Positions 18,035 through 28,892 of a stretch of DNA of 64,000 nt are shown piece by piece. Every line of letters starts with the position of its first letter. Position 1 is the first letter of the stretch. Made by a program: the position numbers and the translations under genes. The notes under the pieces are model-generated. The model saw only the letters and a program-made list of their open reading frames with translations. It did no database searches and was not told the origin of the DNA. Source of the DNA: Aphelenchoides besseyi (lineage: Eukaryota; Nematoda; Chromadorea; Rhabditida; Aphelenchoididae); NCBI GenBank assembly GCA_024699855.1, contig JAMPIQ010000001.1, positions 16,554,001-16,618,000 of the forward strand, given 5' to 3'.

Positions 18035-18559
18035 TGTAACTGGAAGATGGTTTTTTGTTGTCTGTTGACTCTTTTTATTGTAATAAAAACTGTTGTTGTT
18101 AATTTGTTTCCGATGGAAATAACTTGGTTGATTCGCTGCTTTCATCAAGTGTTGTACTTGTAAATGTGAGAGAAGTTGCATCTTGTAAACAAAAGTCAAC
18201 AATGAATGGAGAATAATTTACTAACCAAAGTATTTACACAACAATCTAGTGATATGACAAAAACGTAAAGTGAAATGCCATCGGCTATTCAGAGCTCGGA
18301 TTTCGATAATTTCGGTCCCGGTTTCGTTTTCTTTTGATGTTCGGACTTCTTCTCTGATTCTTTCTTCACTTGGGTGTGTTCTTGATTCTATCAACGCCTA
18401 TGAGTTTACGTCTGGATTGTGATCTCTTTAATTCTTTTAAAAACTAAACCTCTTTGTCACTGGAATTCCGATTAAGAAGTTAACTTTGATTGGAGCTCCA
18501 CATCGATTTCCACTTCTGATCATCGAGAAGACTTTCGGTTTTCAGCTTCCCTTGTCGTA
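18035..18559. other. Intergenic stretch between the MATH-BTB gene and tRNA-Gly
   Basis: Contains the polyadenylation region of the upstream gene (AATAAA near 18081). On the minus strand around 18290-18380 there is a Lys/Ser-rich open end (KKESEKKSEHQKKTKPGPK...SEL, stop at 18293), preceded by a possible acceptor, but no convincing upstream exon joins it in frame. Bases 18212-18244 match 63739-63771 at 31 of 33 positions. Confidence 0.35.
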
Positions 18560-18630
18560 GCATCGGTGGTTCAGTGGTAGAATGCTCGCCTGCCACGCGG
18601 GCGACCCGGGTTCGATTCCCGGCCGATGCA
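18560..18630 (+). tRNA. tRNA-Gly (anticodon GCC)
   Basis: The 71-base sequence folds as a standard cloverleaf. The acceptor stem GCATCGG pairs with CCGATGC and a trailing A follows. The D arm contains GGTTCAGTGGTAGAAT, which fits box A. The anticodon stem CTCGC/GCGGG encloses the loop CTGCCAC with anticodon GCC. The T arm CCGGG-TTCGATT-CCCGG fits box B. A TTTT run at 18637-18640 serves as pol III terminator. No intron. Confidence 0.97.
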
Positions 18631-18862
18631 ACCTCCTTTTGCGGCCGCCATTAGCTTTCTGGAATTTTAGTTCTGTTTAGATTTTGCTTGAAGTTGTTGG
18701 CTATTTGATGGTATTTACCAAACACAACATTCGAAAGCTTTTTTTGATTCGGTCGTTATTGCAATTAAAAGCTTAGCGTTCAATGCATCCGCTTCAGCTG
18801 TTCAAACAAACTCACCAGCAGATAATCAACAAATGAATTGAATTCACGTTTTTTGGTTTCAA

Positions 18863-21522
18863 ATGTCAGTCATCAATTTTTTCTTGTTTTTTCTTCTTCT
18901 CACATTAACTGGTGCCACAAACTCATCCCTTCGCGATGTTCCATTCTTTGGACCAGTCAATCGACAGTCAAATTTCAACAAATGCAACGTCAATGGAGCG
19001 ATTGTTGTGACGATTCAAGGCGAGTGTAAAGTAGCAATCAACGTCTGAGTTCACTTTAGCATGCCAACAGATTGGTGGATTTCAAGTGATAGAAAATGGA
19101 GTTCCGAACACTTTCAATCCCGTCAGTCAACAAGCCGGAACCTTCTGTCCCTTCGGTTCAACTTCACTTCAACGATTTTGCAATCAGCCATCAGATTGCG
19201 GTCAGAACCTCGGATCGGTTCAATGTATTAGCAATTCCTGTTGTTTGTTTTCATTTCAAAGTGGGTGTTCGAATGGCGGACAACCGTTGGGTCGACAATG
19301 TCAATCTTCGCCCCAATGTTCGTATTCGACCGTTCAAGGCGTTGTGATCGGTGATTGTATCTTGGGTTCGTGTTGTACACGCCCAAATAACGGACAATTG
19401 CAACAATGTCAAAATGGAGGAATACCACAGGTAACAACTGAATTCATTTCGAAGTCAACTCGTCATTAGGGTCGTTCATGTAACACGCACTATGACTGTT
19501 TCAACGGCTATCAGTGCGTTTTCAACCAATGCTGTTCGAGTGCCATTGATACCGGAACTCAATGTCCACAGGGAACAACTCAATCGCCTCAGTTCACTTG
19601 TTTCTCGGGACTTGATTCGGAATGTCGACTCCAACAACAAGGAGGTCAATCACTGATCGGTTATTGTCGTTCTCAACGTTGTTGTATGCCATTTAACAGT
19701 GGAAATCAACCTCAATGCATAAATGGCGGTCAGCCAATGGGTTTGCCGTTCTGTTCATACGATCAGCAATGTGTTGACCGGTTCACGGGATCCCTACGAC
19801 AGGGACGATGTATTCAGGGAGTTTGTTGCACTCAAGGCGGAATAATCGGAGGTATTGTTTTGGATTTGTACGTTTAGTTTACTGATTTCAATGTTGTAGG
19901 ACAATGTCCATTTGGTCAGCAAGCACTTGGTCGTTCATGTCAATCGAACTTCGATTGTTCATTTTTCGATCCCAATACAAGACAACAACAACAGGGACAA
20001 TGCTATCAAGGAACTTGTTGTGGTCAAGGAAGTATAGGTGGTGAGCAATCAAGTTTCAAATTCGGCATCAGGCAAATGAACTTTTTTTAGGACAATGCCC
20101 ACTTGGTCAAAGAGCTTTGGGGCGCTCGTGTCAATCAAGTTTTGACTGTTCATTTTTCGATCCTAATACAAGACAACAACAGCAAGGGCAATGTGTTCAG
20201 GGATCTTGTTGTGTTCAAAACACCATATTTATTGGTTAGTTCATGAAAGAAGTTGGCAACAAATCCAATTTTAAGGTCAATGTCCCGTGGGTCAGCAATC
20301 ACTTGGTCGTTCATGTCAATCGAACTTCGATTGTTCATTTTTCGATCCGAACACAAGACAACAACAACAGGGTCAATGCTATCAAGGAACTTGTTGTGGT
20401 CAAAGTTCATTTGTCGGTGGAGTTTGTACGACCATCGGAATGAGTTCAATGAATCGAGTGTGTCAATCATCCAATGATTGTGCTTATTATGTTGGAACAC
20501 AATATGTAAGTCGTTTGTTTAAACATGAGATTGTAAAATTATTTTAGCGAAATGGATTTTGTTATCAGAATCAATGTTGTCAGAATGGAAATCAAAATCA
20601 ATGTTCTAATGGAAGACAAGATTTGGGCGTTTCGTGTTCCTACAACCAACAGTGTCAATTCAACGCCGTTTGTGAGAATGGTCGTTGTTGTGGTTCCAAC
20701 GGCTTATCAAATTGTCCTCAGAATACTCGTCCAATTGGTCGTTCTTGTACAAGTCAATTTGAATGTACGTATTCAGAAGGAACAACCGTAAGACAAGGTC
20801 AATGCTACAACGGAAACTGTTGTTCTGCTTCGTCGTTCTCTGGAACCGATCAATGCTCAGTCTATGGAATGAGACATACCGGTGAATTTTGTCAAACATC
20901 TAACTTGCAAGTGTGTCAATCGGCTGCCGGCAACGTCCAATGTATCAACGGTTATTGCTGCACAAGTGGTTTGAATCCACCAATTGGCTCAGGAATAGGT
21001 TTGTTTTGCTCTCAAACTTTACCTAAGCTCCTGTTTTAGCTTATTGTTACGATGGAAATTTGTCTCAGCGAACATGTCGCCGATCTTCAGATTGCCAATC
21101 AAATCAAAGTTGTATGAACGGTTTATGTTGTACAACCACCGGAAATGAATGGAAATGTATGGGGGAATAGTCGTTATTCATTAGTGTGTTATTTAGTTGC
21201 TTGTGCTGGAATTGGGGCCGTTGCTTCGTGTTTTACTGATGGCACTTGTGTTCGCGGATTACCGTGCGTTCCATCGAATTATTGTTGTGAATGTGAGTTT
21301 GGACAATCAGTTGGTCAATGCACACATGTGAGTTGTATAGTTTAGTTTTGAACGTTTGCTTTCTTTTAGGGTTGCCCACCAAATTACCAATGCACCCGAA
21401 ACTTTTGTTGTCCACGATGTCCGAACAATCAACAGCCACTTGGTTCGTGCTATGAAGGACGATGTGGAAACGGTTATCAATGTGTTTCTGGTAACATTTG
21501 TTGTCCAGCGACTTTCGGTTAA
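18863..21522 (+). CDS. Secreted EB-module cysteine-rich protein
   Basis: Start ATG 18863 gives a clear signal peptide (MSVINFFLFFLLLTLTGATN). The rest is a string of nematode EB-like modules of the form G-x-x-C-x(5-6)-C...GxCxxGxCC. Examples are GRQCQSSPQCSYSTVQG, GRSCNTHYDCFNGYQC, GRSCTSQFECTYSEGTT and CRRSSDCQSNQSCMNGLCC. It ends CVSGNICCPATFG with stop at 21520-21522. Three consecutive exons (about 19899-20415) are near copies of one another. The first intron uses a GC donor at 19020-19021, the only junction that keeps the frame TIQ-A-CQQIGG. About ten short introns interrupt the modules. It is likely extracellular (cuticle, pharynx or secretion). No enzymatic motif is present and the function is not known. 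Confidence 0.85.
19899..20415 (+). repeat. Triplicated EB exon-intron unit
   Basis: Three direct copies of about 185 bases each start near 19899, 20090 and 20278. All code QCP-G-Q--LGRSCQS and then FDCSFFDPNTRQQQQGQC ending in CC. Copies one and three share extra features (QSNFDCSFF and CYQGTCCGQ) and are more alike than either is to the middle copy (QSSFDC, CVQGSCCVQ). Each copy carries its own short downstream intron, so whole exon-intron units were duplicated. Confidence 0.85.
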
Positions 21523-21733
21523 CAGTGTAATGAACCATAACAACAAACTTCTAATCCGGGTTAATAAACTGGTCCACTTGTATTTACGGAGAAACATATT
21601 GCCAAGCAGTATTTACCTTTTTATTCAAATTGATTTCTAAGTTTGCATAAATTGTGGTTTCGAATTTGCATATTGAAGACTTTCGGTTTGTGTTTTCAGT
21701 TTTCAGTCACTCGATTGAGTTGTTTTCTCCGAG

Positions 21734-23099
21734 ATGGTTGCCTACAAGTTTTCTCTCTTTGCGGCAATGGACAAAAGCTTCGGCTCTGGAGTTGTTGTTC
21801 GTATGTTGGCACTTCTGATCGCTGGCATGGTTGAGGCGAAGTGTCTTGACGAGAAGTGAGTTTGCAAACAGTCAATCTGAACTAACAGCTTTGAACTTTC
21901 AGAAAGATCACTGGAGTCTGTAAGGACTTTTCTCTTCAGGTAAAGAGCGATTCCGCCGAGATCAACGCGACAATAAAGCTCAGAGAAAGTGTCAGAGGAA
22001 CGTTGCTTCGGTAAGTTTCATCACAAACATTCAATCTTATTGATTGTTCATTTCAGTGGAAACATTACGATCGAAAGTTACACGATTGGTGGCACTTTCA
22101 AGTCGTCCGTCAACATCGTCGCAAATTCCGCCGGAATGACGGTGCAACAAAACTCCTATATCGGTTTGCTCCACTTCACCGTTCCAACTTGGCACTGACG
22201 GTGAAGCGACGACTAAGTTTGCGGTCCACATCGATCGCGCCGACTTGGTCGAATTCGAATTGGTTTGTTTTCTGTCCGGCATTTGAATCATGCAAATTTC
22301 AGAACCCAAATGTCCGAGTCGTTTCGTCAAATGAAGTTAAGACGAACTACTGGATTACCATCGGTATTACGGTTGGAGTGTCAGTGTAAGTCCAATCATC
22401 TTATCTTTATTATCTTTCTAGGCGTGCACTGGTGCTCTCGTCGCTTGTTGGACTTGCATTTTACAGCTGCGAAGAGAAGCCGAAAGTGAGTTAGCGACTT
22501 TCACATCAACTGGACTTCTTTAGAAATAAGAAGCTCCAGCAAAAAACGAAAACCACTCGCGAAAGTCGTCGTTACACTGTCGGACAGAGAAACTCCAAAG
22601 GTAACAAACACAAGTGGTTGGTTGTACGCCAAAAACGCAATGATGTAAGTTTTCTCTCACCAACGTTGAGATCAAGTTCTTCTTCAGCGCATGTTCGTCT
22701 TCGCGAAACAGAGAGTCCTACCAGTTTGCCAAAACGCAAGTCTCTGCATCAAACTAATCGCAGCATCCACCAAAAGAACTCGGCCAACGCTTTGAAGAAA
22801 ATGAAGGCAACGAAGGCAAAGCGCGAAAACACGAAGAAGGTCGCTGAACGTTTGAACAAAGAATTGGTCGACGCAAAAAGAAAGTCAGTGCAGAGATTGC
22901 GGCGTTGGATGCGACTACTCCAAAAGTCAAGTCCAAGTCGCTCAAACTTGAACCTACGCAATCCGAAACGTTCACTGCTCACGATATCTCGACTGCTACC
23001 ACCACGAAAGCGACCACGAATCGTGCAACGACCGATGCTACGACCGAAGAAGCACTCACTGAAACACAAACCACTGATGACACTCGTTCCGGCATTTAA
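21734..23099 (+). CDS. Predicted type I single-pass membrane protein, Lys/Thr-rich tail (two frame breaks)
   Basis: Family not recognised. ATG 21734 (or the in-frame ATG at 21803, MLALLIAGMVEAKC) supplies a signal peptide. An ectodomain follows with ESVRGTLLRGNITIESYTI and VNIVANSAGMTVQQNSYI. Next come one membrane helix (NYWITIGITVGVSVRALVLS SLVGLAFY) and a basic, helical cytoplasmic part (ALKKMKATKAKRENTKKVAE). The tail is Thr-rich and ends TTDDTRSGI at 23099. Two single-base breaks were seen. Near 22186 the frame HFTV must continue as QLGTDGEATTKF; one extra T in GTTCC explains it. Near 22875 ELVDAK must continue as KKVSAEIAALDA; one A missing from the A5 run explains it. Homopolymer-type breaks suggest assembly error rather than decay. 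AATAAA follows at about 23131. Confidence 0.55.
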
Positions 23100-23307
23100 A
23101 AGCCGCTGATTTTGTTTGTTGGAGTGTCTGAATAAAGTTCCATTCATGTGTTTGACGCAAATGCAACTCAATTTTCAATTCATGAAACAACCATTGAGTT
23201 GACAGCATTTGGCACGAAGCTCATGGATTATGTGATTGAACAAACACATTTGAATATATCAGTTAGTGAATGAATCAGATGGAAAGTTCATTTTGCTTGA
23301 ATGTTTT

Positions 23308-23409
23308 ATGTGCTCAGTCAGTGAAGACCGAGCATTCCAAAATTTGTGTTGTTCGACCACAATGGTTGGGTCGAAACCTGAGCTAACCTCAAACTTGGGT
23401 TTATAAACC
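23308..23409 (-). ncRNA. Spliced-leader RNA gene, SL1-like variant (copy A)
   Basis: Read on the minus strand, bases 23409-23388 form a 22-base leader. It begins GGTTTATAAA and ends with the invariant SL1 3' half CCCAAGTTTGAG. A splice donor (GTTAG) follows at once. Downstream there is a stem with arms TTCGACC and GGTCGAA, then an Sm-type site AAATTTTGGAA (23335-23345). A strong terminal hairpin comes last (TGCTCGGTC / TGACTGAGCA, about 9 pairs around a TTCAC loop). This order of leader, donor, stem, Sm site and 3' hairpin in about 100 bases is that of nematode SL RNAs. The leader differs from SL1 only in the AT-rich positions 6-10. Expression and the 5' cap site are unproven. Confidence 0.85.
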
Positions 23410-23699
23410 GACGATGTTGACTGCTCTCCGTCTCTTTAGCTCTCACACTGCTGGGAAGTTTATGGGTCAAACGGCTCTCAGCAGACACCTTCTGCTTTCC
23501 TCTCACCCTATTACTTTCTCTCGATCTTTTCGCGATAACACCGCGGGGCTTCTTACTACAGACCTCTCGCAATCTTTCTAGTTGTCGCGTGAGTGAGAGA
23601 GACATCTTGACAAACAGAACATGAGCATCGAAAACCGTCCTACCCAGCGGTTTTGTGGAAGTTGTGGAGCAAAAGAGACAAAGATCCGTCAACATCGCC
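23410..23699. promoter_or_regulatory. Shared upstream region of the two divergent SL RNA genes
   Basis: The two SL RNA genes are head to head with about 290 bases between their first nucleotides. Just upstream of each leader the same block occurs in inverted orientation: AAAGAGAC, a few bases, then GTCAACATCG immediately before the leader. A further pair of similar blocks (CCCAGCAG..GTG and CCCAGCGG..GTGG) lies 50-70 bases upstream. This is where snRNA-type proximal sequence elements are expected. The element identity is inferred from conservation between the two copies. Confidence 0.6.
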
Positions 23700-23808
23700 G
23701 GTTTATTAACCCAAGTTTGAGGTTAGTATTAAGTTCTAGCTCGGTTTTAAGCTGTGGCTGAACACTCAACAAATTTTGGAACGTTCGACCTTCACTGGCT
23801 GAGCACAT
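23700..23808 (+). ncRNA. Spliced-leader RNA gene, SL1-like variant (copy B)
   Basis: Bases 23700-23721 form a 22-base leader beginning GGTTTATTAA and ending CCCAAGTTTGAG, followed by the donor GTTAG. The Sm-type site AAATTTTGGAA lies at 23771-23781, about 70 bases into the RNA, and is followed by a terminal hairpin (GTTCGACC / GGCTGAGC with loop TTCACT). Compared with copy A, the internal stem differs in sequence and the terminal stem shows a T-A to C-G compensatory change, so both copies look constrained as RNA. Copy B differs from copy A in one leader base. Confidence 0.85.
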
Positions 23809-23809
23809 A

Positions 23810-24554
23810 GTTGAAAGAGAAACGTTAAAGGCTTGAGTCTTCGTTGTTAGTCTGCAGTCGCTGTGAAAGAACGTAAACTCTAAATTTGCTTGTTACTGGC
23901 TGTCGAACAAATTCAAGAACCTCAACAAACGACAAGTAGATGCTCGTCCACTCTGCCAACTCATCTGTTCGACCTGTAAAGTTAAGATCTGCATTGAAGA
24001 TTTAACTTGTGCAACGGTTATAGCTTTTAAGCTATCACTTTGAATGTTCAGATTTTTATTATTAACCAAACGTTACCCAACAGATCCATCAGATACATGT
24101 GTTCAATCATCGAGTCCACGCGTATCGACCGAATCAGCACTAAGCATTGTTTTGAAGCATTGATGTTCTCTGAACGTTCACGTGATTTATGAAAGCGATT
24201 GAAAAACAACTTTTAGCAAATGAAACGTGTAATTGATCGGGGATTGCATTTGGAAAGTCGAAAACAATTTTTGTTGAAATAGTCGAATCAAAACCAGTGA
24301 TCCAATATAATCGATGGCTTTTTAAGTCGCACGACCGCATTGAGAGTTCATTTCAGGATCGTAAGCCAATTGCATAGCCATCACTTTTGCGGTAATTATC
24401 TCGAAATTCGCTTTCGCTTCACGTGCAATTGTTTGATCTCCGCCTTTCATTCACACGTGAATTACGTGACATCCAAACAATTAACTCTCGATACCCAATC
24501 AATCGGCTATTCAAAAGCCGAGTGGAATCGTTGTAACGAGTCAGTTTGAGCAAA
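23810..24554. other. Intergenic stretch without a recognised gene
   Basis: About 745 bases follow SL RNA copy B. No 5S rRNA, further SL copy, tRNA or convincing exon was seen on either strand. The 3' end is presumably the promoter of the next gene. Confidence 0.45.
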
Positions 24555-25340
24555 ATGCACGTAAAATTGGTTGTCGGAATTGGTCTTCTACTTTTGGTCT
24601 TTACGACTTCTGCGGAGGGTAAGAAAAGCGATGATCAATGGTGGTTTTCTACAAGAAGTTAGTTCGATTCTCAAAATTGATTGCTTTGATGTTCTTCTTT
24701 CTCATTTACACTCTTTCAGCGTATCCGAAAGAACAACGAGCAAATGGCGGTGGAACCCAAATGCCTCCAGATGCAATGCAAAAACCCGCAAAAAGATCGG
24801 CTGAAGTGACTGCAAAAACCGAAGAACCCGAAACAGATGTCGACGAGGAATTAGAACCGGCCATAAACGAAACGGCCGCTGCTCGAGTACTGGACGAAGC
24901 AAAAGACGATGCTTCACGACTCAAAGGCGGCGTCGACGATCCGCCGGCTGATTTGGCGGAACGAGCGGCCGAAGCGAAGAAGAGCGAAGCCACTGAAGAA
25001 CAAGAAAAAGAGGACAAAGAAGAACAACCTGCCGAAGACGAGAAACAAGAGGAATCCGAGGTTCCGAATTCGAAGGGCACCGAAAATGGAGACAATGAAG
25101 AGAAACGTCGTCGCCGTCAAACCTCTGAAGATGGACGTAATCCACCGCCTGCAGTTTCCGAACGTAAACGTCGAGGAACATCAAATGGTATGCAGAAAGA
25201 TCGTATTGTTAGCTAAACAAACTGTTCCAGAACAACAACCCGAGGTCGTGAAATCGCGCAGTCGACGTCACACGAACAGTCACAAATCACACGTATCTTC
25301 GGCGGCTTCGCACGGAGTTACAACCACTGAAGCTCCATAA
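24555..25340 (+). CDS. Secreted Glu/Lys-rich protein with multiple dibasic cleavage sites
   Basis: Family not recognised. ATG 24555 gives a signal peptide (MHVKLVVGIGLLLLVFTTSA) split by an intron (GTAAGA...TTTCAG) that rejoins at EAYPKEQRANGG. The mature part is strongly charged: ETDVDEELEPAINETAAARV, ERAAEAKKSEATEEQEKEDK. It carries several basic clusters that could be proprotein-convertase sites (KRS, KRRRRQ, RKRRG, RSRRH). A second intron rejoins at SNEQQPEVVKSRSRR and the protein ends GVTTTEAP. No cysteines are seen in the mature region. The arrangement of acidic spacers between dibasic sites resembles the larger proprotein at 53803-55852. It could be a neuropeptide-like or matrix precursor; the sequence does not decide. 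Confidence 0.7.
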
Positions 25341-25734
25341 TCCTAAGCTCATTTGTATGTTGAGTGTTTTTTCGTTGTCAAGTTTGCTACAATAAACAAG
25401 TTGGTGAAGAAATAGAACAAGTAATCAAAATCTTTGGCACACTCATTTGTGACGTTTGAAACCGTCAGAATGTTTGACCAATTGATAACCGAATGTCTGC
25501 ATACTACATCGACGAATTTAAAACTATCCCATTTGATACTCGTAAGTAGACAAACAAACACTCATCGAACTTTGTCATTGATTCATCCATGATGTCAACA
25601 AATTTTGAGCACCTCCAACATTTCTCGACCAAAAAACCGCATTTATTGCCACGCCTCTGTTTTGACTGATAAAAAGAAAGTGTATTGATAGGAAGACTTT
25701 AGACACAGATTGTTCATTCATTGTTGTTTTCATA

Positions 25735-28412
25735 ATGAACTATATTCCCTTGTTAGTGCTAACCTCTTTTGTTGCTATTGCTAAGGTTCAACTACTCAAT
25801 GTTCGTCAACTCACAACAAGCGGCGATCACTCGTATCCACGATTCAGGTAAATTCGAAACATTGCCTATAAACTTTACTATAGTTACGAACACAAATCCA
25901 TCTATTTCACAGCGAAAGGTGGCCAATACGAAACGAATTGTGAGCACGTCTATCGATTCGATCTTCGCTCGTCGCCTCAACCCATTAGTTTGGTTTCAAT
26001 GGGCGTTGGAATCGAGAAGGGCGAACTTTCCGTCTTCAAAAATGGTAATAATCGTAAAGACATTTCCACTAATGGTTTTTAGATTCCGTTATCGCCGTTG
26101 CAACTGCCGGTTTGAATGTAAGAGTTTCGTTCTCTTCTAACCAATTGTTTGCGTGTTTAGCTCTTACAATCGTCATCTTCAAACTTCGTGAACTTGAACA
26201 GTTTTTGCCAATCAAAAGTTTGTGATCGAAGCGACTTGAGTGCTTCGACCAAGAAGTTTTGTTTACAACCATACGAAGAACGTCAACAATACACGAGACC
26301 AGTGGCCTTTGACACTGAGGGTCGTATAAGAACTTCGTATAACGCCGACATGGCTGGTTGGCAAAATCTACCATTTTACGCGGACAACAAACGAATTGCC
26401 GTCTTGTCGAGTCAAAATGGCGAAGTTCTAAATTACACAAGTAATAACGTTAACGTACGAGTATCCTTTTCGATTCGCAATAACTTCTATTGTTTAGACG
26501 CTAATCGAAGTGGAAGGTTGGATTGGAGGTTTTGATAAAACGGACATTCAACCACTTCTTTTTCATGGGACCTATTTGGGCGTCGGTGATCGAATTTCCG
26601 TTAGGTCGGTTGCCTTCGATGATCTTTTTACTGATTATTCTTTAGTGAAGGAGTGTTGCCATTGACAAATACAGGGATCTTGAAAGCAACTTTCGCAGAT
26701 CTTGAACAGTCGAAGTTGAATCTTCAAAACTACGTTGTTCCACCAACTAGTGATGCTTTTTTTTTGAATCCGAAGTACGTACGCGATGGAAACAACAACA
26801 ACTTTTTCTACACCAAAGTCGATATTAACAGCGGCAAGAATTCGATTTATATGCATGTTGGAGATCAAGACGTACGTTTGGAGGGAAGTTAGTTACATGA
26901 GTGTTTAGATCCTTGTACGTGATCGAGCGAAACAAATCGATTCCGTTCGAATAAACAACATCAACTACGTTACTTTCGTTGCTCAAGACGGAATTTCTTC
27001 TGACTATCAAATCTATTTGGCCACTTTGAATTCAAACGCTGATTATCCAACATACCAAGGTATCTCTTTAGGGATATCCGTGATTATAAAAACTGTTTAG
27101 GAAAGCCGAGACAACGTGGAAGATCGCCATCTTTGTACGTTCAAAATTCTGAAAAAATCACAACAAGCTTATTGGGTTGGGGTCCAGAGCAAATGAAAAT
27201 CAGGTTAGTGGTTTTGGCCGAGTTGTAACAAAAGTTTTTAGTAAAAGTGGTCAATGGTTGATGTACGTCATAGGCAACCAAGTAAGCCATTTAGGATCTT
27301 ATTTCAACCTTTAATCCTTTTAGATCTACCAATTGGATTTACGTTCAAACTCATCGGATGTGATTCGTAAAATTTCAACTGGAGGTGACTTCTTTTCAAG
27401 TCCGTGCTTCACAACCGAAGACGGTGGAACCGGCGATATTCTCGTTGTATCCTCCATTTCTGAAAGCAGCGTAAGAGTTATACGCATTCATTTAAACATT
27501 CTCTTCAGAAATGTATTGCTGACAAGCTCAACAACCTTTGTCTGCACATTTTGTGTTTGGATGAAGATACAAAAGACTTATGTCAAATTCGTAATCATTA
27601 TTACCTCTCTCCGTACAATCAAATTTACCGCATAAATCAATTTGGAACAATCAAAGACCGACTAATCAACGACAATTTCCACTACGGAGAATTGGCCATT
27701 TCTCCCGACTTTCAGAACGTGATCTTCAGTTCCAATCGTGATGGAGATTTTGATCTTTACTATGGTCCAGTAAACTCCATCAAAGACGCTAAATCTGTAA
27801 GTAGACATCAGCTAAATTCGTTGACGAAGACGTTTAAGATCGTCAGAAAGGACGGTTGGGAAGGAGGAGTTCAGTTTGCACCGAATGGAAAATCATTTGC
27901 GTTTTACGCGTGGTACCCGGCCGACGAAACGGAACGTGCACTTTATCAACGAATGGTAAAGAATAACGCCGTTGATATGAATCATCTGAATGTGTACCTC
28001 TTTGATTTCAACACCAAAGCCATCACTCAACTCACGTATTTCAAAGATGAAGCAACGTGGCCGGTGCAATTCGCTTTCAATACAAATGGCGATACGATTT
28101 ACGTCAAACGAAATGCCGATTTCTTCAGCATCGATGTGGCTACCAAAAAACTAACCCAGGTAACTCAACTGCTAATTGAGAGCTAATATTTAAAGTTTCC
28201 AGTTGTTGTCGCTAGAATATGCTGGATGGTTCAAATACTTTGCATTTGCGCCAAACAACGACATTTTCGTATCGGTATCAGACAGCCTCTATCGCGGTCA
28301 ATTCAATGCGAACCCACCCTTTGTATCAACGACTCAATCGAGCGCTTCACATACTTCGTTTGGTCTCCTTGCCCTTTTCATGGCGATTTTCATTCCTCTC
28401 AAGGTCTCCTGA
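25735..28412 (+). CDS. Secreted or GPI-anchored WD40-like (PD40/TolB) beta-propeller protein
   Basis: ATG 25735 gives a signal peptide (MNYIPLLVLTSFVAIAKVQL). Blade motifs of the PD40/TolB type recur: QLTTSGDHSYPRFSYEHKSI, ELAISPDFQNVIFSSNRDGD, GGVQFAPNGKSFAFYAW and PVQFAFNTNGDTIYVKRNA. Between them lies an insert with conserved cysteines (SFCQSKVCDRSDLSASTKKF). The C-terminus (SHTSFGLLALFMAIFIPLKV S) is a hydrophobic end typical of a GPI-attachment signal. No peptidase catalytic domain follows the propeller, so it is not a DPP/POP enzyme. About twelve introns, all GT-AG, keep the frame open. Probable role: a surface protein binding a ligand through the propeller. AATAAA lies near 28479. Confidence 0.75.
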
Positions 28413-28892
28413 AACATTCATTGTGTGTTGATCAATCCGTCTTTTCATGTCCCCAATGTTAATCGTGTTTTTGTTCAATAAACAATTAATTCAACGTTTA
28501 TAAAAGTCATTCTTACAACACTTCAAATCTTTTGGATGATTAGAGTAATCTTGAAATAGGCTTGTTGTTATACGTTGACGACGTCGAGTTGTTCGCTCGA
28601 TTCATAGCTTTGGCTCTTCAGTTCTCCTCAACTTTTTAGATGATTCACCTTCCGGCTAAATTGAGTATCGATTCTTCAACTCTGTTATTAGTGGCCAGAT
28701 ATCTAATATAACTCTAAGCTTTGCATTCATAGAAATTTGTCGCGGTCATTCAAATGATGCAGAAAAAACTCTGATAAGACCGCTACTTATAGTCTTGGAT
28801 ATTTTTATTATACATAGTTACAAAAAGAATAGAAAGACTTCGAAAATTACGCGAGAAGATACCATGAGCCCAAATTGAAGTGAACAGACGAC
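28413..28892. other. Convergent 3' intergenic region
   Basis: Lies between the 3' ends of the propeller gene (plus) and UDP-galactopyranose mutase (minus). A plus-strand AATAAA near 28479 and a minus-strand poly(A) signal near 28802 are visible. Nothing else was recognised. Confidence 0.5.

Noticed and set aside
18293..18470. Minus-strand Lys-rich exon ending SEL
   Set aside because: No upstream exon joins in frame, and the nearest start would overlap the tRNA gene.
22618..23109. Continuous 163-codon basic frame as the real C-terminus of the membrane protein
   Set aside because: After about 22880 this frame becomes Arg/Pro-rich nonsense, while the neighbouring frame gives a natural Lys/Thr tail. 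A one-base break is the better explanation.
23308..23809. Foldback transposon or MITE with inverted repeats
   Set aside because: The inverted similarity is explained by two divergent SL RNA genes with their leaders, Sm sites and hairpins. No target-site duplication is seen.
23810..24554. 5S rRNA next to the SL RNA genes, as in C. elegans clusters
   Set aside because: Looked for on both strands and not found.
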